A stretch of 64,000 bases of DNA, taken from contig NZ_BHZC01000001.1 of NCBI RefSeq assembly GCF_003865135.1, forward strand, positions 3,100,001 to 3,164,000. Direction: 5' to 3'. A model generated the notes under the pieces. The model had not been told where the DNA came from and made no database searches. It worked only from the letters and a program-made list of their open reading frames with translations. The stretch is from Streptomyces chrestomyceticus JCM 4735. GTDB lineage: Bacteria; Actinomycetota; Actinomycetes; Streptomycetales; Streptomycetaceae. Of this stretch, positions 23,476-33,396 are shown in pieces (positions within the stretch are counted from its first letter, which is position 1; every line of letters starts with the position of its first letter). The position numbers and the translations under genes are program-made.

Positions 23476-25533
23476 TCAGTCGTTACCGTTGCCGTTGCCC
23501 ATACCGGGCGTCGTCTTCTGGATCTGGAGCAGGAACTCCGCGTTGGACTTCGTCTGCTTCATCTTGTCCAGCAGCAGCTCGATGGCCTGCTGCTGGTCCA
23601 GGGCGTGCAGCACCCGGCGCAGCTTCCAGACGACGGCCAGCTCGTCGCTGCCCATCAGGATCTCTTCCTTACGGGTGCTGGACGCGTCCACGTCCACCGC
23701 CGGGAAGATGCGCTTGTCCGAGAGCTTCCGGTCGAGCTTGAGCTCCATGTTGCCGGTGCCCTTGAACTCCTCGAAGATCACCTCGTCCATCCGCGAGCCG
23801 GTCTCGACCAGCGCGGTGGCCAGGATGGTCAGCGAGCCGCCGTCCTCGATGTTGCGCGCCGCACCGAAGAACTTCTTCGGCGGGTACAGCGCGGTCGAGT
23901 CGACACCACCGGACAGGATGCGGCCCGACGCCGGGGCGGCGAGGTTGTACGCACGGCCCAGACGCGTGATGGAGTCCAGCAGGACGACCACGTCGTGACC
24001 CAGCTCCACCAGGCGCTTGGCGCGCTCGATGGCCAGTTCGGCGACGGTGGTGTGGTCCTCGGCCGGGCGGTCGAAGGTCGAGGAGATGACCTCGCCCTTG
24101 ACCGACCGCTGCATGTCGGTGACCTCTTCCGGACGCTCGTCGACCAGGACGACCATCAGGTGGCACTCGGGGCTGTTGCGGGTGATCGAGTTGGCGATCG
24201 CCTGCATGATCATGGTCTTGCCGGTCTTCGGCGGCGCCACGATCAGACCGCGCTGGCCCTTGCCGATCGGCGCGACCAGGTCGATGATGCGCGGCGTCAG
24301 CGCGCCGGGCTCCCCTTCCAGGCGCAGCCGCTCCTGCGGGTAAAGGGGCGTCAGCTTGCCGAACTCCGGGCGGCCACGGCCCTGTTCGGGCGAGACGCTG
24401 TTGACGGTGTCCAGGCGCACCAGCGCGTTGAACTTCTCGCGGCGCTCGCCCTCGCGGGGCTGGCGGACCGCGCCGGTGACGTGGTCACCCTTGCGCAGGC
24501 CGTTCTTGCGGACCTGGGCGAGCGAGACGTACACGTCGTTCGGTCCGGGCAGGTAGCCGGAGGTCCGGATGAACGCGTAGTTGTCGAGGATGTCGAGGAT
24601 GCCCGCGACGGGGATCAGCACGTCGTCGTCGGAGACCTGCGGCTCGTTGCCGAAGTCCTCACGGCCGCGGCGGCCGCGGCGGTCGCGGTAACGGCCGCGG
24701 CGCCCGCGGCGCCCGCCCTCGAAGTCGTCCCCGTCCTCGTCGGCCCGGCGGTTGTCCCGGTTGTCGCGGCTCTCGCGCTGCTGGCGGTTGCCGCCCTGGT
24801 TGCCGTCGCCGCCGTCGTTGTTCTTGTTGCGGCGGTCGCGCTGGCCGCGCTCACCGCGCTCGCCCCGCTCACCGCGGCCCTGGCGGTCGCCCTTCTGGCC
24901 GCGGTCCTGGCGGTCCCCGCGGTCCTGGCGGTCGCCCTTGCCCTGGCGGCCCTCGGCGCTGTCCGCGGCGGCCTCGGCCTTGGCGTCCTCGCGCTGAGCG
25001 GTACGGGTGTCGGCCTTCGCCTCGGTCTTGGCCTCGGCCTTCGCCTCACCGGCGCTGTCGGGGCTGCCCGCGGCGGCGGTGGCGCGGCGCCGGCGGCGCT
25101 CGCCGGCCGGCTGCTCGTCGCTCGGCTGGCCCGGGATGTCGATCTGCTGCTGGCCGGCGCCCTTGTCGGCGGCCTTGGCGTCCGCCTTGCCCGTGGCCTT
25201 GGCGTCGCCCTCCTCGCCGGTACGGGCCTTGGAGGTCGCCCGGCGCTTGGGCTTGGTCTCGGTCTCTGCGGGCGCGTCGCCCTTGGCGGCGGCGCCGGAA
25301 CCGGAGCCGGCGGCCTGCTTCTCCTTGATGACCTCGATCAGCTGGCTCTTGCGCATCCGCGCGGTGCCCTTGATACCGAGGCTGGAGGCGACCTGCTGCA
25401 GCTCTGCCAGGACCATGCCGTCCAGGCCGGTGCCGGAACGGCGGCGCCGCGCAGGCGCGGCGGGAGCGTCCGTGGCGGGCGCGGTGGCACTGCCATCGGT
25501 GCGTACGCCCATCAGATCGGTGGTGTCGCTCAC
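23476..25533 (-). CDS. rho: Transcription termination factor Rho with actinobacterial insertion
   Basis: The start is GTG 25533 behind GGGAAGGA. The 685-residue protein is about 265 residues longer than E. coli Rho. An N-terminal SAP-like helical domain (LAELQQVASSLGIKGTARMRKSQLIEVIKE) is followed by a low-complexity insertion at about 65-300, rich in Ala, Glu, Lys and then Arg, Asp, Gly and Gln. The cold-shock RNA-binding domain and the ATPase core come next, with PPKTGKTMIMQAIA (Walker A), LVDERPEEVTDM and LLDSITRLGRAYN. Such basic, disordered insertions are known in high-GC actinobacterial Rho and add RNA binding. It lies downstream of thrB. Confidence 0.97.
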   Translation of the reverse strand: MSDTTDLMGVRTDGSATAPATDAPAAPARRRRSGTGLDGMVLAELQQVASSLGIKGTARMRKSQLIEVIKEKQAAGSGSGAAAKGDAPAETETKPKRRATSKARTGEEGDAKATGKADAKAADKGAGQQQIDIPGQPSDEQPAGERRRRRATAAAGSPDSAGEAKAEAKTEAKADTRTAQREDAKAEAAADSAEGRQGKGDRQDRGDRQDRGQKGDRQGRGERGERGERGQRDRRNKNNDGGDGNQGGNRQQRESRDNRDNRRADEDGDDFEGGRRGRRGRYRDRRGRRGREDFGNEPQVSDDDVLIPVAGILDILDNYAFIRTSGYLPGPNDVYVSLAQVRKNGLRKGDHVTGAVRQPREGERREKFNALVRLDTVNSVSPEQGRGRPEFGKLTPLYPQERLRLEGEPGALTPRIIDLVAPIGKGQRGLIVAPPKTGKTMIMQAIANSITRNSPECHLMVVLVDERPEEVTDMQRSVKGEVISSTFDRPAEDHTTVAELAIERAKRLVELGHDVVVLLDSITRLGRAYNLAAPASGRILSGGVDSTALYPPKKFFGAARNIEDGGSLTILATALVETGSRMDEVIFEEFKGTGNMELKLDRKLSDKRIFPAVDVDASSTRKEEILMGSDELAVVWKLRRVLHALDQQQAIELLLDKMKQTKSNAEFLLQIQKTTPGMGNGNGND

Positions 25534-25895
25534 GAAGGGTCCTTCCCTGGAGCGGGCGTCGGCCTGTCTGGCTCGGCGACCGGTTGTGCTGTCCGGCTGC
25601 GGTCCCGTACTCGCGGACCTGGCCGGGGCGGTGGTCCCGCCGGAAATGGCGGAGAGATCAGTTCATGGTTCCGGCGCGAAGAGATGTCTGTGACTCATGT
25701 CCGTCACGCCGATTCCGGAGCGTGCTCGCTTCTGCTCAGGCAACTGCTCCAAGCAGTTTGGGAGGCTCCCGGAAGAAAGGTGGTCCCGATGGGGGACACG
25801 GAGTACCGCGCCGCAGAGGCGTCACGTACTCACTTGAGGTTAACACTACCGGATCCAACAAACATTCCCCCTCTCGAAGACCGGCAATCCGTCGA
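25534..25895 (-). other. rho leader region, no gene seen
   Basis: These 362 bp between thrB and rho hold no convincing gene. A small hairpin AACTGCT-CCA-AGCAGTT sits at 25742-25758, and the sequence near 25840-25870 is AT-rich, including GGTTAAC. Rho genes often autoregulate through a long leader, and this one would be up to 330 nt. Confidence 0.4.
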
Positions 25896-26813
25896 TCACC
25901 CGGCGAGCGGCAGCACCGAGGTGCCCGCCGCGTCGAGGGCCAGCCGGTTGGCCGCCCACCCCTCGCCCGCGAGGCCGGCGACCTTGTCGGCCGCGTCCTC
26001 CTGGACCAGCGCGAGGACCGTGGGGCCCGCGCCGGAGACGACCGCGGGGACGCCGTCCGCCCGCAGTCGGTTCACCAGGGCCAGGCTCTCGGGCATCGCG
26101 GGAGCACGGTACTCCTGGTGAAGTCGGTCCTCGGTCGCGGCCAGCAGCAGCTCGGGGCGCCTGGTCAGGGCCTCGACGAGCAGTGCGGCGCGGCCGGCGT
26201 TGGCCGCCGCGTCCACGTGCGGGACGGTCCGCGGCAGCAGGCCCCGCGCGGTCTCGGTGAGCACCGGCTTGCCCGGTACGAAGACCACCGGAACGATGGA
26301 ATCGGCCGGATCCATCCGGATCGCGCGCGCCGATCCGGTATCGGTCCAGGCCAGCGTGAAGCCGCCGAGCAGGCAGGCGGCGACATTGTCCGGATGGCCC
26401 TCGATCTCGGTGGCCAGTTCCAGCAGCGCCACGTCGTCCAGCTTCTGCTCGGCGCCTATGGTCACCGCGCGGGCGGCCATGATGCCCGCGCAGATCGCGG
26501 CGGAGGAGGAGCCCAGGCCGCGGCCGTGCGGGATGCGGTTGGCGCAGACGATCTCCAGGCCGCGCGGCTGCCCGCCGAGCAGGTCGAAGGCGGCGCGCAG
26601 GGACCGTACGAGCAGGTGGCTCTCGTCGCGCGGCAGGGTCTCGGCGCCCTCGCCCGCGATGTCGACGTGCAGGCCGGAATCGGCCACCCGCACCACGACG
26701 TCGTCGTACAGGCCCAGGGACAGCCCGAGGGCGTCGAAGCCGGGACCGAGATTGGCGCTGGTCGCGGGGGTGCGCACCCGGACGGCGGCGGCGCGGAACG
26801 CTGGACCGGCCAT
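25896..26813 (-). CDS. thrB: Homoserine kinase
   Basis: ATG 26813 follows AGGAG and gives 305 residues, normal for the family. The GHMP-kinase signatures are RVRTPATSANLGPGFDALGLSLGLYD at the N-terminus, the ATP loop PHGRGLGSSSAAICAGIMAA, and the C-terminal GVPAVVSGAGPTVLALV. It phosphorylates homoserine to O-phosphohomoserine, the substrate of thrC. The frame is open back to an ATG at 27080, but that extension has no SD and consists of repeat-derived residues. Unlike hom and thrC it is separated from thrC by 386 bp and probably has its own promoter. Confidence 0.95.
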   Translation of the reverse strand: MAGPAFRAAAVRVRTPATSANLGPGFDALGLSLGLYDDVVVRVADSGLHVDIAGEGAETLPRDESHLLVRSLRAAFDLLGGQPRGLEIVCANRIPHGRGLGSSSAAICAGIMAARAVTIGAEQKLDDVALLELATEIEGHPDNVAACLLGGFTLAWTDTGSARAIRMDPADSIVPVVFVPGKPVLTETARGLLPRTVPHVDAAANAGRAALLVEALTRRPELLLAATEDRLHQEYRAPAMPESLALVNRLRADGVPAVVSGAGPTVLALVQEDAADKVAGLAGEGWAANRLALDAAGTSVLPLAG

Positions 26814-27199
26814 CGCTCGATGACTCTCCTTGATGTGATGCTGCGGCACTGCCCCGGAGCGCCGCGGCACCTGGGTGCCCGGCCGGCTCGTGGGGACCGT
26901 TCTGACCTGCCCTGCACACCACCGCGACATGCCGTGGGGAGGGGAGTTGGCTGCCAGCCTATCGAAGGAAGGTTCTGTGGCGACATAGGGCGCACAGGAG
27001 GCGCACGATGCGTGTCGCGCGCTGCCCACGGCCCATGGCCGCCTTTGCAGCCTTTGCAGGGTTTGCAGGGTTTGCTGCATCCGAGGTTACGGGGTTCCTG
27101 CGGGCTCCATAACCCTTTTCCGCGCGGTGTCGCACGTTCGGGGCGTACCCCCGGCCGCGGGGAACCGCGGCCGGGTGCGTCGCACCCTCCGGGGGCGTA
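26814..27199 (-). promoter_or_regulatory. thrC-thrB intergenic region with probable thrB promoter
   Basis: The 386 bp hold no gene. On the minus strand GATAGGCT (-10 hexamer TAGGCT, complement of 26956-26961) sits about 140 bp before the thrB start and resembles a HrdB -10 element. No good -35 sequence is visible. A GC-rich hairpin (GGCCGCGG/CCGCGGCC, about 27145-27170) after the thrC stop could be its terminator. Confidence 0.4.
27042..27077. repeat. Four 9-bp tandem repeats upstream of thrB
   Basis: The units are CCTTTGCAG (27042-27050), CCTTTGCAG (27051-27059), GGTTTGCAG (27060-27068) and GGTTTGCTG (27069-27077). Read on the minus strand from an ATG at 27080 they would encode a Leu-Gln-Thr/Arg repeat. 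They could be a regulator-binding array or just slippage DNA. Confidence 0.8.
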
Positions 27200-28276
27200 C
27201 TACGCCAGGCCGAGGCGCTCGGCCGCGGCGTCCGCGTCGACCGGGACGGTGACCGGCTGCGGGGCGCCCGCGACGGCCCAGTCCGGGTCCTTGAGGCCGT
27301 TGCCGGTGACCGTGCAGACGATGCGCTGGCCCGGGTCGACCTTGCCCTCGTCGGCCGCCTTGAGCAGACCGGCCACCGAGGCGGCCGAGGCGGGCTCCAC
27401 GAAGACGCCCTCCTGAGAGGCCAGCAGCCGGTAGGCGGCCAGGATCTGACGGTCGGTCACCTCGTCGATGGCGCCGCCGGACTCGTCCCGGGCGCGCTCG
27501 GCGAACTGCCAGGAGGCGGGGTTGCCGATCCGGATGGCCGTCGCGACCGTGTGCGGATCCTTGACGACTTCGCCACGTACGATCGGCGCGCTGCCGGACG
27601 CCTGGAAGCCCCACATGCGCGGGGTGCGCGCGGCGATGCCGTCGGCGGCGTACTCCTGGTACCCCTTCCAGTACGCGGTGATGTTGCCCGCGTTGCCGAC
27701 CGGCAGCACATGGATGTCCGGCGCGTCGCCCAGCATGTCGACGATCTCGAAGGCGGCGGTCTTCTGGCCCTCGATCCGTACCGGGTTGACAGAGTTCACA
27801 AGTGCGACGGGGTACCGCTCGGAGAGGCCGCGGGCCAGCGTCAGACAGTCGTCGAAATTCCCGTCGACCTGGAGGATCTTGGCGCCGTGCACCAGCGCCT
27901 GGCCCATCTTGCCGAGCGCGATCTTGCCCTGCGGCACCAGGACGGCGCACACCATCCCGGCCCGTACGGCGTACGCGGCGGCCGAGGCGGAGGTGTTGCC
28001 GGTGGAGGCGCAGATGACGGCCTTCGCGCCCTCCTCCTTCGCCCGGGTGATGGCCATCGTCATGCCGCGGTCCTTGAAGGACCCGGTGGGGTTGGCGCCC
28101 TCTACCTTGAGATGCACCTCACAGCCCGTGCGCTCGGAGAGCACCTGGGCGGGCACCAGCGGCGTACCGCCCTCACGGAGCGTGACGACCTCGGTCGACG
28201 CGCCGACCGGCAGCCGGTCCCGGTACTCCTCGATGATTCCGCGCCACTGACGGCTCGCGGTGGAATTGGCAGACAT
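27200..28276 (-). CDS. thrC: Threonine synthase
   Basis: The 358-residue PLP enzyme converts O-phosphohomoserine to threonine. The PLP-binding Lys lies in [18 protein letters not shown], the phosphate-binding glycine loop is [17 protein letters not shown], and [14 protein letters not shown] is also typical. It starts 8 bp after the hom stop, so hom and thrC form an operon. It matches the short (class II, actinobacterial) threonine synthases in length. Confidence 0.97.
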   Translation of the reverse strand: MSANSTASRQWRGIIEEYRDRLPVGASTEVVTLREGGTPLVPAQVLSERTGCEVHLKVEGANPTGSFKDRGMTMAITRAKEEGAKAVICASTGNTSASAAAYAVRAGMVCAVLVPQGKIALGKMGQALVHGAKILQVDGNFDDCLTLARGLSERYPVALVNSVNPVRIEGQKTAAFEIVDMLGDAPDIHVLPVGNAGNITAYWKGYQEYAADGIAARTPRMWGFQASGSAPIVRGEVVKDPHTVATAIRIGNPASWQFAERARDESGGAIDEVTDRQILAAYRLLASQEGVFVEPASAASVAGLLKAADEGKVDPGQRIVCTVTGNGLKDPDWAVAGAPQPVTVPVDADAAAERLGLA

Positions 28277-28284
28277 GGGTTCCT

Positions 28285-29613
28285 TTACTCCCCTTCGACC
28301 CGCATGATGCTGGCGACGCCCCGGACCGTGTCCAGGTCGCGCAGCGCGCCGACGGTCGACGACAGGGCGGCGTCGGCCGCCCGGTGCGTGACGACGACGA
28401 GGGACGCCTCTCCCCCGTTGTCGGTCTCTCCGGAGCGGGCGGCACCCCCGTCCTTGCTCTGCTGGCGGACCGTGTCGATGGACACGCCGTGCTCGGCGAA
28501 GACCGTGGCGACCTGGGCGAGGACACCGGGCTTGTCGGCCACGTCCAGGCTGATGTGGTAGCGGGTGACCACGTCACCCATGGGGCCGACCGGCAGTTGC
28601 GTGTACGCGGACTCGCCCGGCCCGGTGGTCCCGGCCAGCTTGTTGCGGCAGACCGCCACCAGGTCGCCGAGGACCGCGGAGGCGGTCGGCGAGCCGCCCG
28701 CGCCGGGGCCGTAGAACATGAGCTGGCCGGCGGCCTCGGACTCCACGAACACCGCGTTGTACGCCTCGCGGACGGAGGCCAGCGGGTGCGACAGCGGAAT
28801 CATGGCGGGGTGCACGCGTGCCGTCACCGAGGCGCCGTCGGCGGCCCGCTCGCAGATCGCGAGCAGCTTGACCGTGCAGCCCATCCGCTTGGCGGAGGCG
28901 ATGTCGGAGGCGGTGACCTCGGTCAGCCCCTCGCGGTGCACGTCGTCGATGGTCACCCGGGTGTGGAAGGCGATACCGGCCAGAATGGCGGCCTTCGCGG
29001 CGGCGTCGAAGCCCTCGACGTCCGCGGTCGGGTCGGCCTCCGCGTACCCGAGCGCGGTGGCCTCGTCCAGCGCCTCGGAGTACCCCGCCCCCGTGCTGTC
29101 CATCTTGTCCAGGATGAAGTTCGTCGTCCCGTTGACGATGCCCAGCACCCGGTTGACCTTGTCGCCGGCCAGCGACTCGCGCAGCGGCCGGACCAGCGGG
29201 ATCGCGCCGGCCACGGCGGCCTCGTAGTACAGGTCGGCGCCGTTGGCCTCGGCGGCGGCGTGCAGCGCGGCACCGTCCGCGGCGACGAGCGCCTTGTTGG
29301 CCGACACCACGCTGGCGCCGTGCTCGAACGCGGTGGTGATCAGCGTACGGGCGGGCTCGATGCCCCCGATGACCTCGACGACCACGTCGATGTCATCCCG
29401 TTTGACCAGCTCTTTCGCATCCGTGGTGATCAGCTCGGCGGGAATGCCCGCGCGCACCCGGTCCGGGCGGCGCACCGCGATACCGGCCAGCTCGACCGGC
29501 GCGCCGATGCGGGCCGTGAGGTCGTCGGCGTGCGTCGTCATGATGCGCGCCACCTCTGAGCCGACCACTCCACAGCCCAGCAGCGCCACCTTCAGCGGAC
29601 GCGTACGCATCAT
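28285..29613 (-). CDS. hom: Homoserine dehydrogenase
   Basis: The protein is 442 residues from the first of two adjacent ATGs; the second (MRTRPLK) may be used. The NAD(P)-binding fold is [19 protein letters not shown]. The catalytic domain contains [13 protein letters not shown] and [27 protein letters not shown]-terminal ACT domain ([28 protein letters not shown]) is the site of threonine feedback in this family. It reduces aspartate semialdehyde to homoserine. Together with lysA just upstream it marks the branch point of the aspartate pathway. Confidence 0.97.
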   Translation of the reverse strand: MMRTRPLKVALLGCGVVGSEVARIMTTHADDLTARIGAPVELAGIAVRRPDRVRAGIPAELITTDAKELVKRDDIDVVVEVIGGIEPARTLITTAFEHGASVVSANKALVAADGAALHAAAEANGADLYYEAAVAGAIPLVRPLRESLAGDKVNRVLGIVNGTTNFILDKMDSTGAGYSEALDEATALGYAEADPTADVEGFDAAAKAAILAGIAFHTRVTIDDVHREGLTEVTASDIASAKRMGCTVKLLAICERAADGASVTARVHPAMIPLSHPLASVREAYNAVFVESEAAGQLMFYGPGAGGSPTASAVLGDLVAVCRNKLAGTTGPGESAYTQLPVGPMGDVVTRYHISLDVADKPGVLAQVATVFAEHGVSIDTVRQQSKDGGAARSGETDNGGEASLVVVTHRAADAALSSTVGALRDLDTVRGVASIMRVEGE

Positions 29614-29727
29614 TCGACCTCTTTCGCTTTCCCTGCTCGGTCTGCACCAGTCTCACGCACCGGACCGGGAATTCCGGCCCCGGTCCGGATGGCGAGACAT
29701 CTGTTCCACCATTGTCGGTCACCGGAC

Positions 29728-29760
29728 GGGCGGCCCCGCCACCGGGCGCCGGGGCCGCCC
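29728..29760 (-). terminator. Hairpin between lysA and hom
   Basis: GGGCGGCCCCG (29728-29738) and CGGGGCCGCCC (29750-29760) form a perfect 11-bp stem with an 11-nt loop. It starts 46 nt after the lysA stop on the minus strand. No T run follows. It suggests that lysA and hom are separate transcripts. Confidence 0.6.
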
Positions 29761-29806
29761 GCTCACCGGAGCGACGCCCCCGCGCCCTTGTGCCCGTACC
29801 CCCGGC

Positions 29807-31198
29807 TCACCCGACGTCGAGACGCAGCAGGTCCTCCTCCGTCTCCCGCCGGACGATGACCCGTCCCTCTCCCTCGCGCACCGCGACCACCGGCGGACGC
29901 AGGGCGTGGTTGTAGTTGCTCGCCATCGACCGGCAGTACGCGCCGGTCGCGGGCACGGCGAGCAGGTCACCGGGGGCCACGTCGGCGGGCAGGAACGCGT
30001 CCCGTACGACGATGTCGCCGCTCTCGCAGTGCTTGCCGACCACCCGCGAGAGCATCGGCGGCGCGTCCGAGGTACGCGAGGCCAGCGCCACGCTGTACTC
30101 GGCGTCGTACAGGGCCGTACGGATGTTGTCGGACATGCCGCCGTCGACGGAGACGTAGGTACGCAGCCCGTCCAGCTCCTTGACCGTGCCCACCTCGTAC
30201 AGGGTAAAGGCGGTCGGCCCGACGATGGCGCGGCCCGGCTCCACGGACAGGCGCGGCACGGCGAGCCCGGCCGCCGCGCACTCCCGCGTCACGATGTCCC
30301 CGAGCGCCTTCGCGATCTCGTGCGGCTCGCGCGGGTCGTCGTCCGAGGTGTAGGCGATCCCGAGCCCGCCGCCGAGGTCGATCTCCGGCAGCTCGGCGCC
30401 GTGCTCGTCCCGTACCTCGGTCAGCAACTGCACCACACGCCGCGCCGACACCTCGAACCCGGCCATGTCGAAGATCTGCGACCCGATGTGCGAGTGGATG
30501 CCGGTCAGCTCCAGGCCGTCCAGCTTCAGCACCCGCCGTACGGCCTCCGCGGCCTGCCCGCCGGCCAGCGCGATCCCGAACTTCTGGTCCTCGTGCGCGG
30601 TCGCGATGAACTCGTGCGTATGGGCCTCCACGCCCACCGTCACCCGGATCTGCACCCGCTGCCGCTTGCCCAGCCGGTCCGCGACGTGCGCCACCCGCAC
30701 GATCTCCTGGAACGAGTCCAGCACGATCCGCCCGACCCCGGCCTCCACGGCCCGGGTGATCTCCTCGATGCTCTTGTTGTTCCCGTGCAGCGCGATCCGC
30801 TCGGCCGGCATCCCCGCCGCGAGCGCGGTGGCCAGCTCGCCACCGCTGCACACGTCGAGGTTCATCCCCTCCTCGGCCAGCCACCGCACCACGGCCCGCG
30901 AGAGAAACGCCTTCCCGGCGTAGAAGACGTCCGCCCCCTCCCCGAACGCCTCCTTCCAGGCCCGGCACCGGCCCCGGAAGTCGTCCTCGTCCAGGAAGTA
31001 GGCAGGCGTCCCGAACTCTTCGGCGAGCGCGGTCACGTCCACCCCGCCCATGGTGACCACCCCGTCGGCGGAGCGCCCGACCGTACGGGACCACACCCGG
31101 GGGTCGAGGCTGTTCAGGTCGGTGGGCGGAGCGGTGTAGTGCCCCTCGGGCAGCACGTCACCGTGACGGGGTCCTGCGGGGTGTGCGGAGCGGCTCAT
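29807..31198 (-). CDS. lysA: Diaminopimelate decarboxylase
   Basis: The 463-residue fold-type III PLP enzyme decarboxylates meso-diaminopimelate to lysine. The PLP Lys is in [14 protein letters not shown]. Other signatures are [11 protein letters not shown], the EPGR-type sequence [14 protein letters not shown] and the C-terminal active-site Cys region [16 protein letters not shown]. The N-terminal 25 residues are variable. Start ATG 31198 has a GAGGGG-type site upstream. It lies 156 bp after nrtL. Confidence 0.97.
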   Translation of the reverse strand: MSRSAHPAGPRHGDVLPEGHYTAPPTDLNSLDPRVWSRTVGRSADGVVTMGGVDVTALAEEFGTPAYFLDEDDFRGRCRAWKEAFGEGADVFYAGKAFLSRAVVRWLAEEGMNLDVCSGGELATALAAGMPAERIALHGNNKSIEEITRAVEAGVGRIVLDSFQEIVRVAHVADRLGKRQRVQIRVTVGVEAHTHEFIATAHEDQKFGIALAGGQAAEAVRRVLKLDGLELTGIHSHIGSQIFDMAGFEVSARRVVQLLTEVRDEHGAELPEIDLGGGLGIAYTSDDDPREPHEIAKALGDIVTRECAAAGLAVPRLSVEPGRAIVGPTAFTLYEVGTVKELDGLRTYVSVDGGMSDNIRTALYDAEYSVALASRTSDAPPMLSRVVGKHCESGDIVVRDAFLPADVAPGDLLAVPATGAYCRSMASNYNHALRPPVVAVREGEGRVIVRRETEEDLLRLDVG

Positions 31199-31354
31199 GG
31201 CGTGGAGGTTCCCCTCGGGTACTCGGTACTACGGCGTCGCCGCGCGTACGGCGCCGCCGGACGGATCACAGACATTCGGACGGCCGGGACGGTTGTGGAC
31301 GGCCGGGGCGGTCGTGGACGGTCTCGGCCGACCGTTTCGTCACAATCGTTCGGG

Positions 31355-32476
31355 TCACAGTCGTTCGGGCGTGGAGATGCCGAGCAGGTGCAGGCCGTGG
31401 GCGAGCACCGTTCCGGCGGCTTCGGCGAGGGCCAGCCGGGCACGGTGCACGGCCGAGGGTTTCTCCTCCCCGACGGGCAGCGGCGGACACACGTCATGAC
31501 ATCGCAGCCAGGCGTCGGCGGTCACTTCCAGATGCCGCGCGACCCGATCGGGCGCCCGGTGCCGCGCGGCGGCCTCGACGACACCGGGATACTCGGCGAC
31601 CGCAGCCCAGACTTCCCGGACCTCCCGGACCTCCCACCCGCCCTCCGCACCGGCCCCCACGTCCCCCGGCTCGCCCGCGAACCCCAACTCCCGGGCGTTG
31701 CGCGTCATCGCACACGTACGCGCATACGCATACTGCACCCGAAACCGCCCATTGCTCTCCCGCTGCACCGGCCGCACGGGAAGCCGCACCACATCGTGCC
31801 GCGCGGCCCGCAACAGCACCCAGCGGGCTTCGTCGGGGCCCAGTCGGGTGGCCAGAGCACGCCACTCCTGAGAGGCAGAGCTGACCGCACCCCTCTCACG
31901 ATGCCCCTCGTGCCCCTCGCGCTCGTGACGAACCTCCACCGGCACCGGCCGGGGACGAATCACCTCGACCCGCGGCTCCCCCGCCTCGTTCTTGCTCCGA
32001 CCCGCTGCTCCCCCCGCGGGCAGGATCCGCTCCAAAGCCTCCACCACGACCGCGGCCCGCACACCCCCCGCAGCCCGCAAGGCCACCGGCGCGACCGCCG
32101 TACCCCCGGTTGCCAACACCGACCCCAACCACTCCCCTTGCCCCTGCCCCCGCACCTTCCCCACAAGCTCGGCGCGAGCAGCCCGGGTCAACGTCACATT
32201 CAAGAACCCAGCCCCGGCGATCTCCACTCCCCCGACCCCGGGCAGGCCCACCAACCGCCGCCGCAGTACCTCCGCCACCTCACGCGGCGGCCGCCCGGCC
32301 TCCTTGGCGATCCGCAGCGCGACATCGCACGCGAGGTCGGTCTCGCCGCCCCCGCCTTCCCCCGGCAACGGCGCACGCACGACAACCCGCTCCGGAACCG
32401 TCACGGAGAGTTCCCCGTCCGCCACGGCACCACGTACGGCGCGCTGGACGGCGCGGGAGAGCTCAGCGGGGGTCAC
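31355..32476 (-). CDS. nrtL: ArgS-related anticodon-binding protein NrtL
   Basis: The frame opens with VTPAELSRAVQRAVRGAV (GTG 32476) and encodes 373 residues. An arginyl-tRNA synthetase-type N-terminal additional domain (CDVALRIAKEAGRPPREVAEVLRRRL and GAGFLNVTL) is followed directly by a DALR-type anticodon-binding domain (VQYAYARTCAMTRNARELG ... HLEVTADAWLRCHDVCPPLP). The whole Rossmann catalytic core with HIGH and KMSKS is missing, so it cannot charge tRNA. This ArgS-like paralogue is conserved next to lysA in Streptomyces. It is striking that a tRNA-Arg gene lies 800 bp upstream, but no link is established. Confidence 0.88.
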   Translation of the reverse strand: MTPAELSRAVQRAVRGAVADGELSVTVPERVVVRAPLPGEGGGGETDLACDVALRIAKEAGRPPREVAEVLRRRLVGLPGVGGVEIAGAGFLNVTLTRAARAELVGKVRGQGQGEWLGSVLATGGTAVAPVALRAAGGVRAAVVVEALERILPAGGAAGRSKNEAGEPRVEVIRPRPVPVEVRHEREGHEGHRERGAVSSASQEWRALATRLGPDEARWVLLRAARHDVVRLPVRPVQRESNGRFRVQYAYARTCAMTRNARELGFAGEPGDVGAGAEGGWEVREVREVWAAVAEYPGVVEAAARHRAPDRVARHLEVTADAWLRCHDVCPPLPVGEEKPSAVHRARLALAEAAGTVLAHGLHLLGISTPERL

Positions 32477-32572
32477 ACCCCCAGCGTATGGGAGAAACGG
32501 TCCCCCACCGCCACCACGTTTCACCCACCGGACACCCCGGCGGCCCCGCACCCTCCGTCACCACCCGGCCCC

Positions 32573-33088
32573 TCAGCCGGCCGGCCGCACCACGGACTCC
32601 GAACCACCGCCGGCATCCGCATCGGTCCCCGCACCGGCACCGGCATCCGCCTCACCGCCGCCGCCCGCCTCCTCCACTACGTCCGCCGTCCCCTCGCCCC
32701 CCTCTTCCCCGCCGCCACGGCACATCAGCCGCCGCACCGTACGCACGAGATCCATGGGCTCGAACGGCTTCGCCAGGAAGGCATCCACCCCCGCCGCCTG
32801 CCCGCTCTCCACCTCCGCCTGCGTACAGGCGGAAACGACAGCGAGCGGGATCCCCCGCGTCCGCGGATCGGCCCGCAGCCGCGCCGCCGTCTGCAGCCCG
32901 TCGAGCCGGGGCATCACCACATCGAGCGTCACCACATCGGGAGCGACCGTATGCACGATGTCCAGGCACTCGGCACCATCAGCCGCGGTCACGACCTCGA
33001 AGCCCTCCAGCTCGAGATTGACCCTGATCAACTGCCGGATGACCTTGTTGTCGTCGACCACAAGGACCCGGCCGGACAAGCCAGGCAC
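32573..33088 (-). CDS. Single-domain response regulator with acidic C-terminal tail
   Basis: The start is GTG 33088. The receiver domain (about residues 6-120) has VVDDNK, the phospho-acceptor Asp in VVTLDVVMPRLDG, the switch Ser in VVSACTQ and the Lys in AFLAKPFEP. No output domain follows; the last 50 residues are low-complexity Gly, Glu, Ala and Asp. No kinase gene is adjacent. Such orphan receivers act by protein interaction. The long poly-acidic tail could tune that or be simple repeat expansion of GC-rich DNA. It lies 96 bp before nrtL. Confidence 0.85.
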   Translation of the reverse strand: MPGLSGRVLVVDDNKVIRQLIRVNLELEGFEVVTAADGAECLDIVHTVAPDVVTLDVVMPRLDGLQTAARLRADPRTRGIPLAVVSACTQAEVESGQAAGVDAFLAKPFEPMDLVRTVRRLMCRGGGEEGGEGTADVVEEAGGGGEADAGAGAGTDADAGGGSESVVRPAG

Positions 33089-33279
33089 ACCTTGAGACTA
33101 GGCGCGCGCCTCCGGCTGCGTCCGGGTTTTCCCCACTTCCGCCCCCGTGCGAGGGACCTTTCCCCGACCACCCCCACCCCCACTCCCCCATGCGCTACGC
33201 CGCCCTCCCCCAACCCGTTCATGAACACCCCTCCGGAGCTGGTAGTGTTCTACCCGTCGCCGAGAACAACGGCCGACAC

Positions 33280-33351
33280 GCCCCCGTAGCTCAGGGGATA
33301 GAGCAACGGCCTCCGGAGCCGTGTGCGCAGGTTCGAATCCTGCCGGGGGCA
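33280..33351 (+). tRNA. tRNA-Arg (anticodon CCG)
   Basis: A complete cloverleaf is visible: acceptor stem GCCCCCG with CGGGGGC, D-arm GCTCAGGGGATAGAGC, anticodon stem ACGGC/GCCGT with loop CTCCGGA (anticodon CCG at 33313-33315), T-arm GCAGG-TTCGAAT-CCTGC and discriminator A. CCA is not encoded. It reads CGG, a frequent Arg codon in this GC-rich genome. A possible -10 (TAGTGT, around 33246) lies about 35 bp upstream. tRNA-Arg genes are common integration sites, but I see no duplicated 3' end in the window. Confidence 0.97.
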
Positions 33352-33360
33352 CCGGAAATT

Positions 33361-33396
33361 AAGGCCCTGACCAGCAGAAATGCCGGTCAGGGCCTT
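33361..33396 (+). terminator. tRNA-Arg terminator
   Basis: AAGGCCCTGACC (33361-33372) and GGTCAGGGCCTT (33385-33396) form a perfect 12-bp stem with a 12-nt loop, 9 nt after the tRNA. It is followed by ACTTGT. Confidence 0.85.

Noticed and set aside
25896..27080. Long form of homoserine kinase starting at ATG 27080
   Set aside because: The extension is built from tandem repeats and random sequence, lacks a ribosome site, and the ATG at 26813 has a good one at the conserved N-terminus.
29243..33289. A 1,348-codon plus-strand frame opposite hom, lysA, nrtL and the receiver gene
   Set aside because: The minus-strand genes are well conserved, and the plus frame has no domain, no ribosome site and low-complexity composition.
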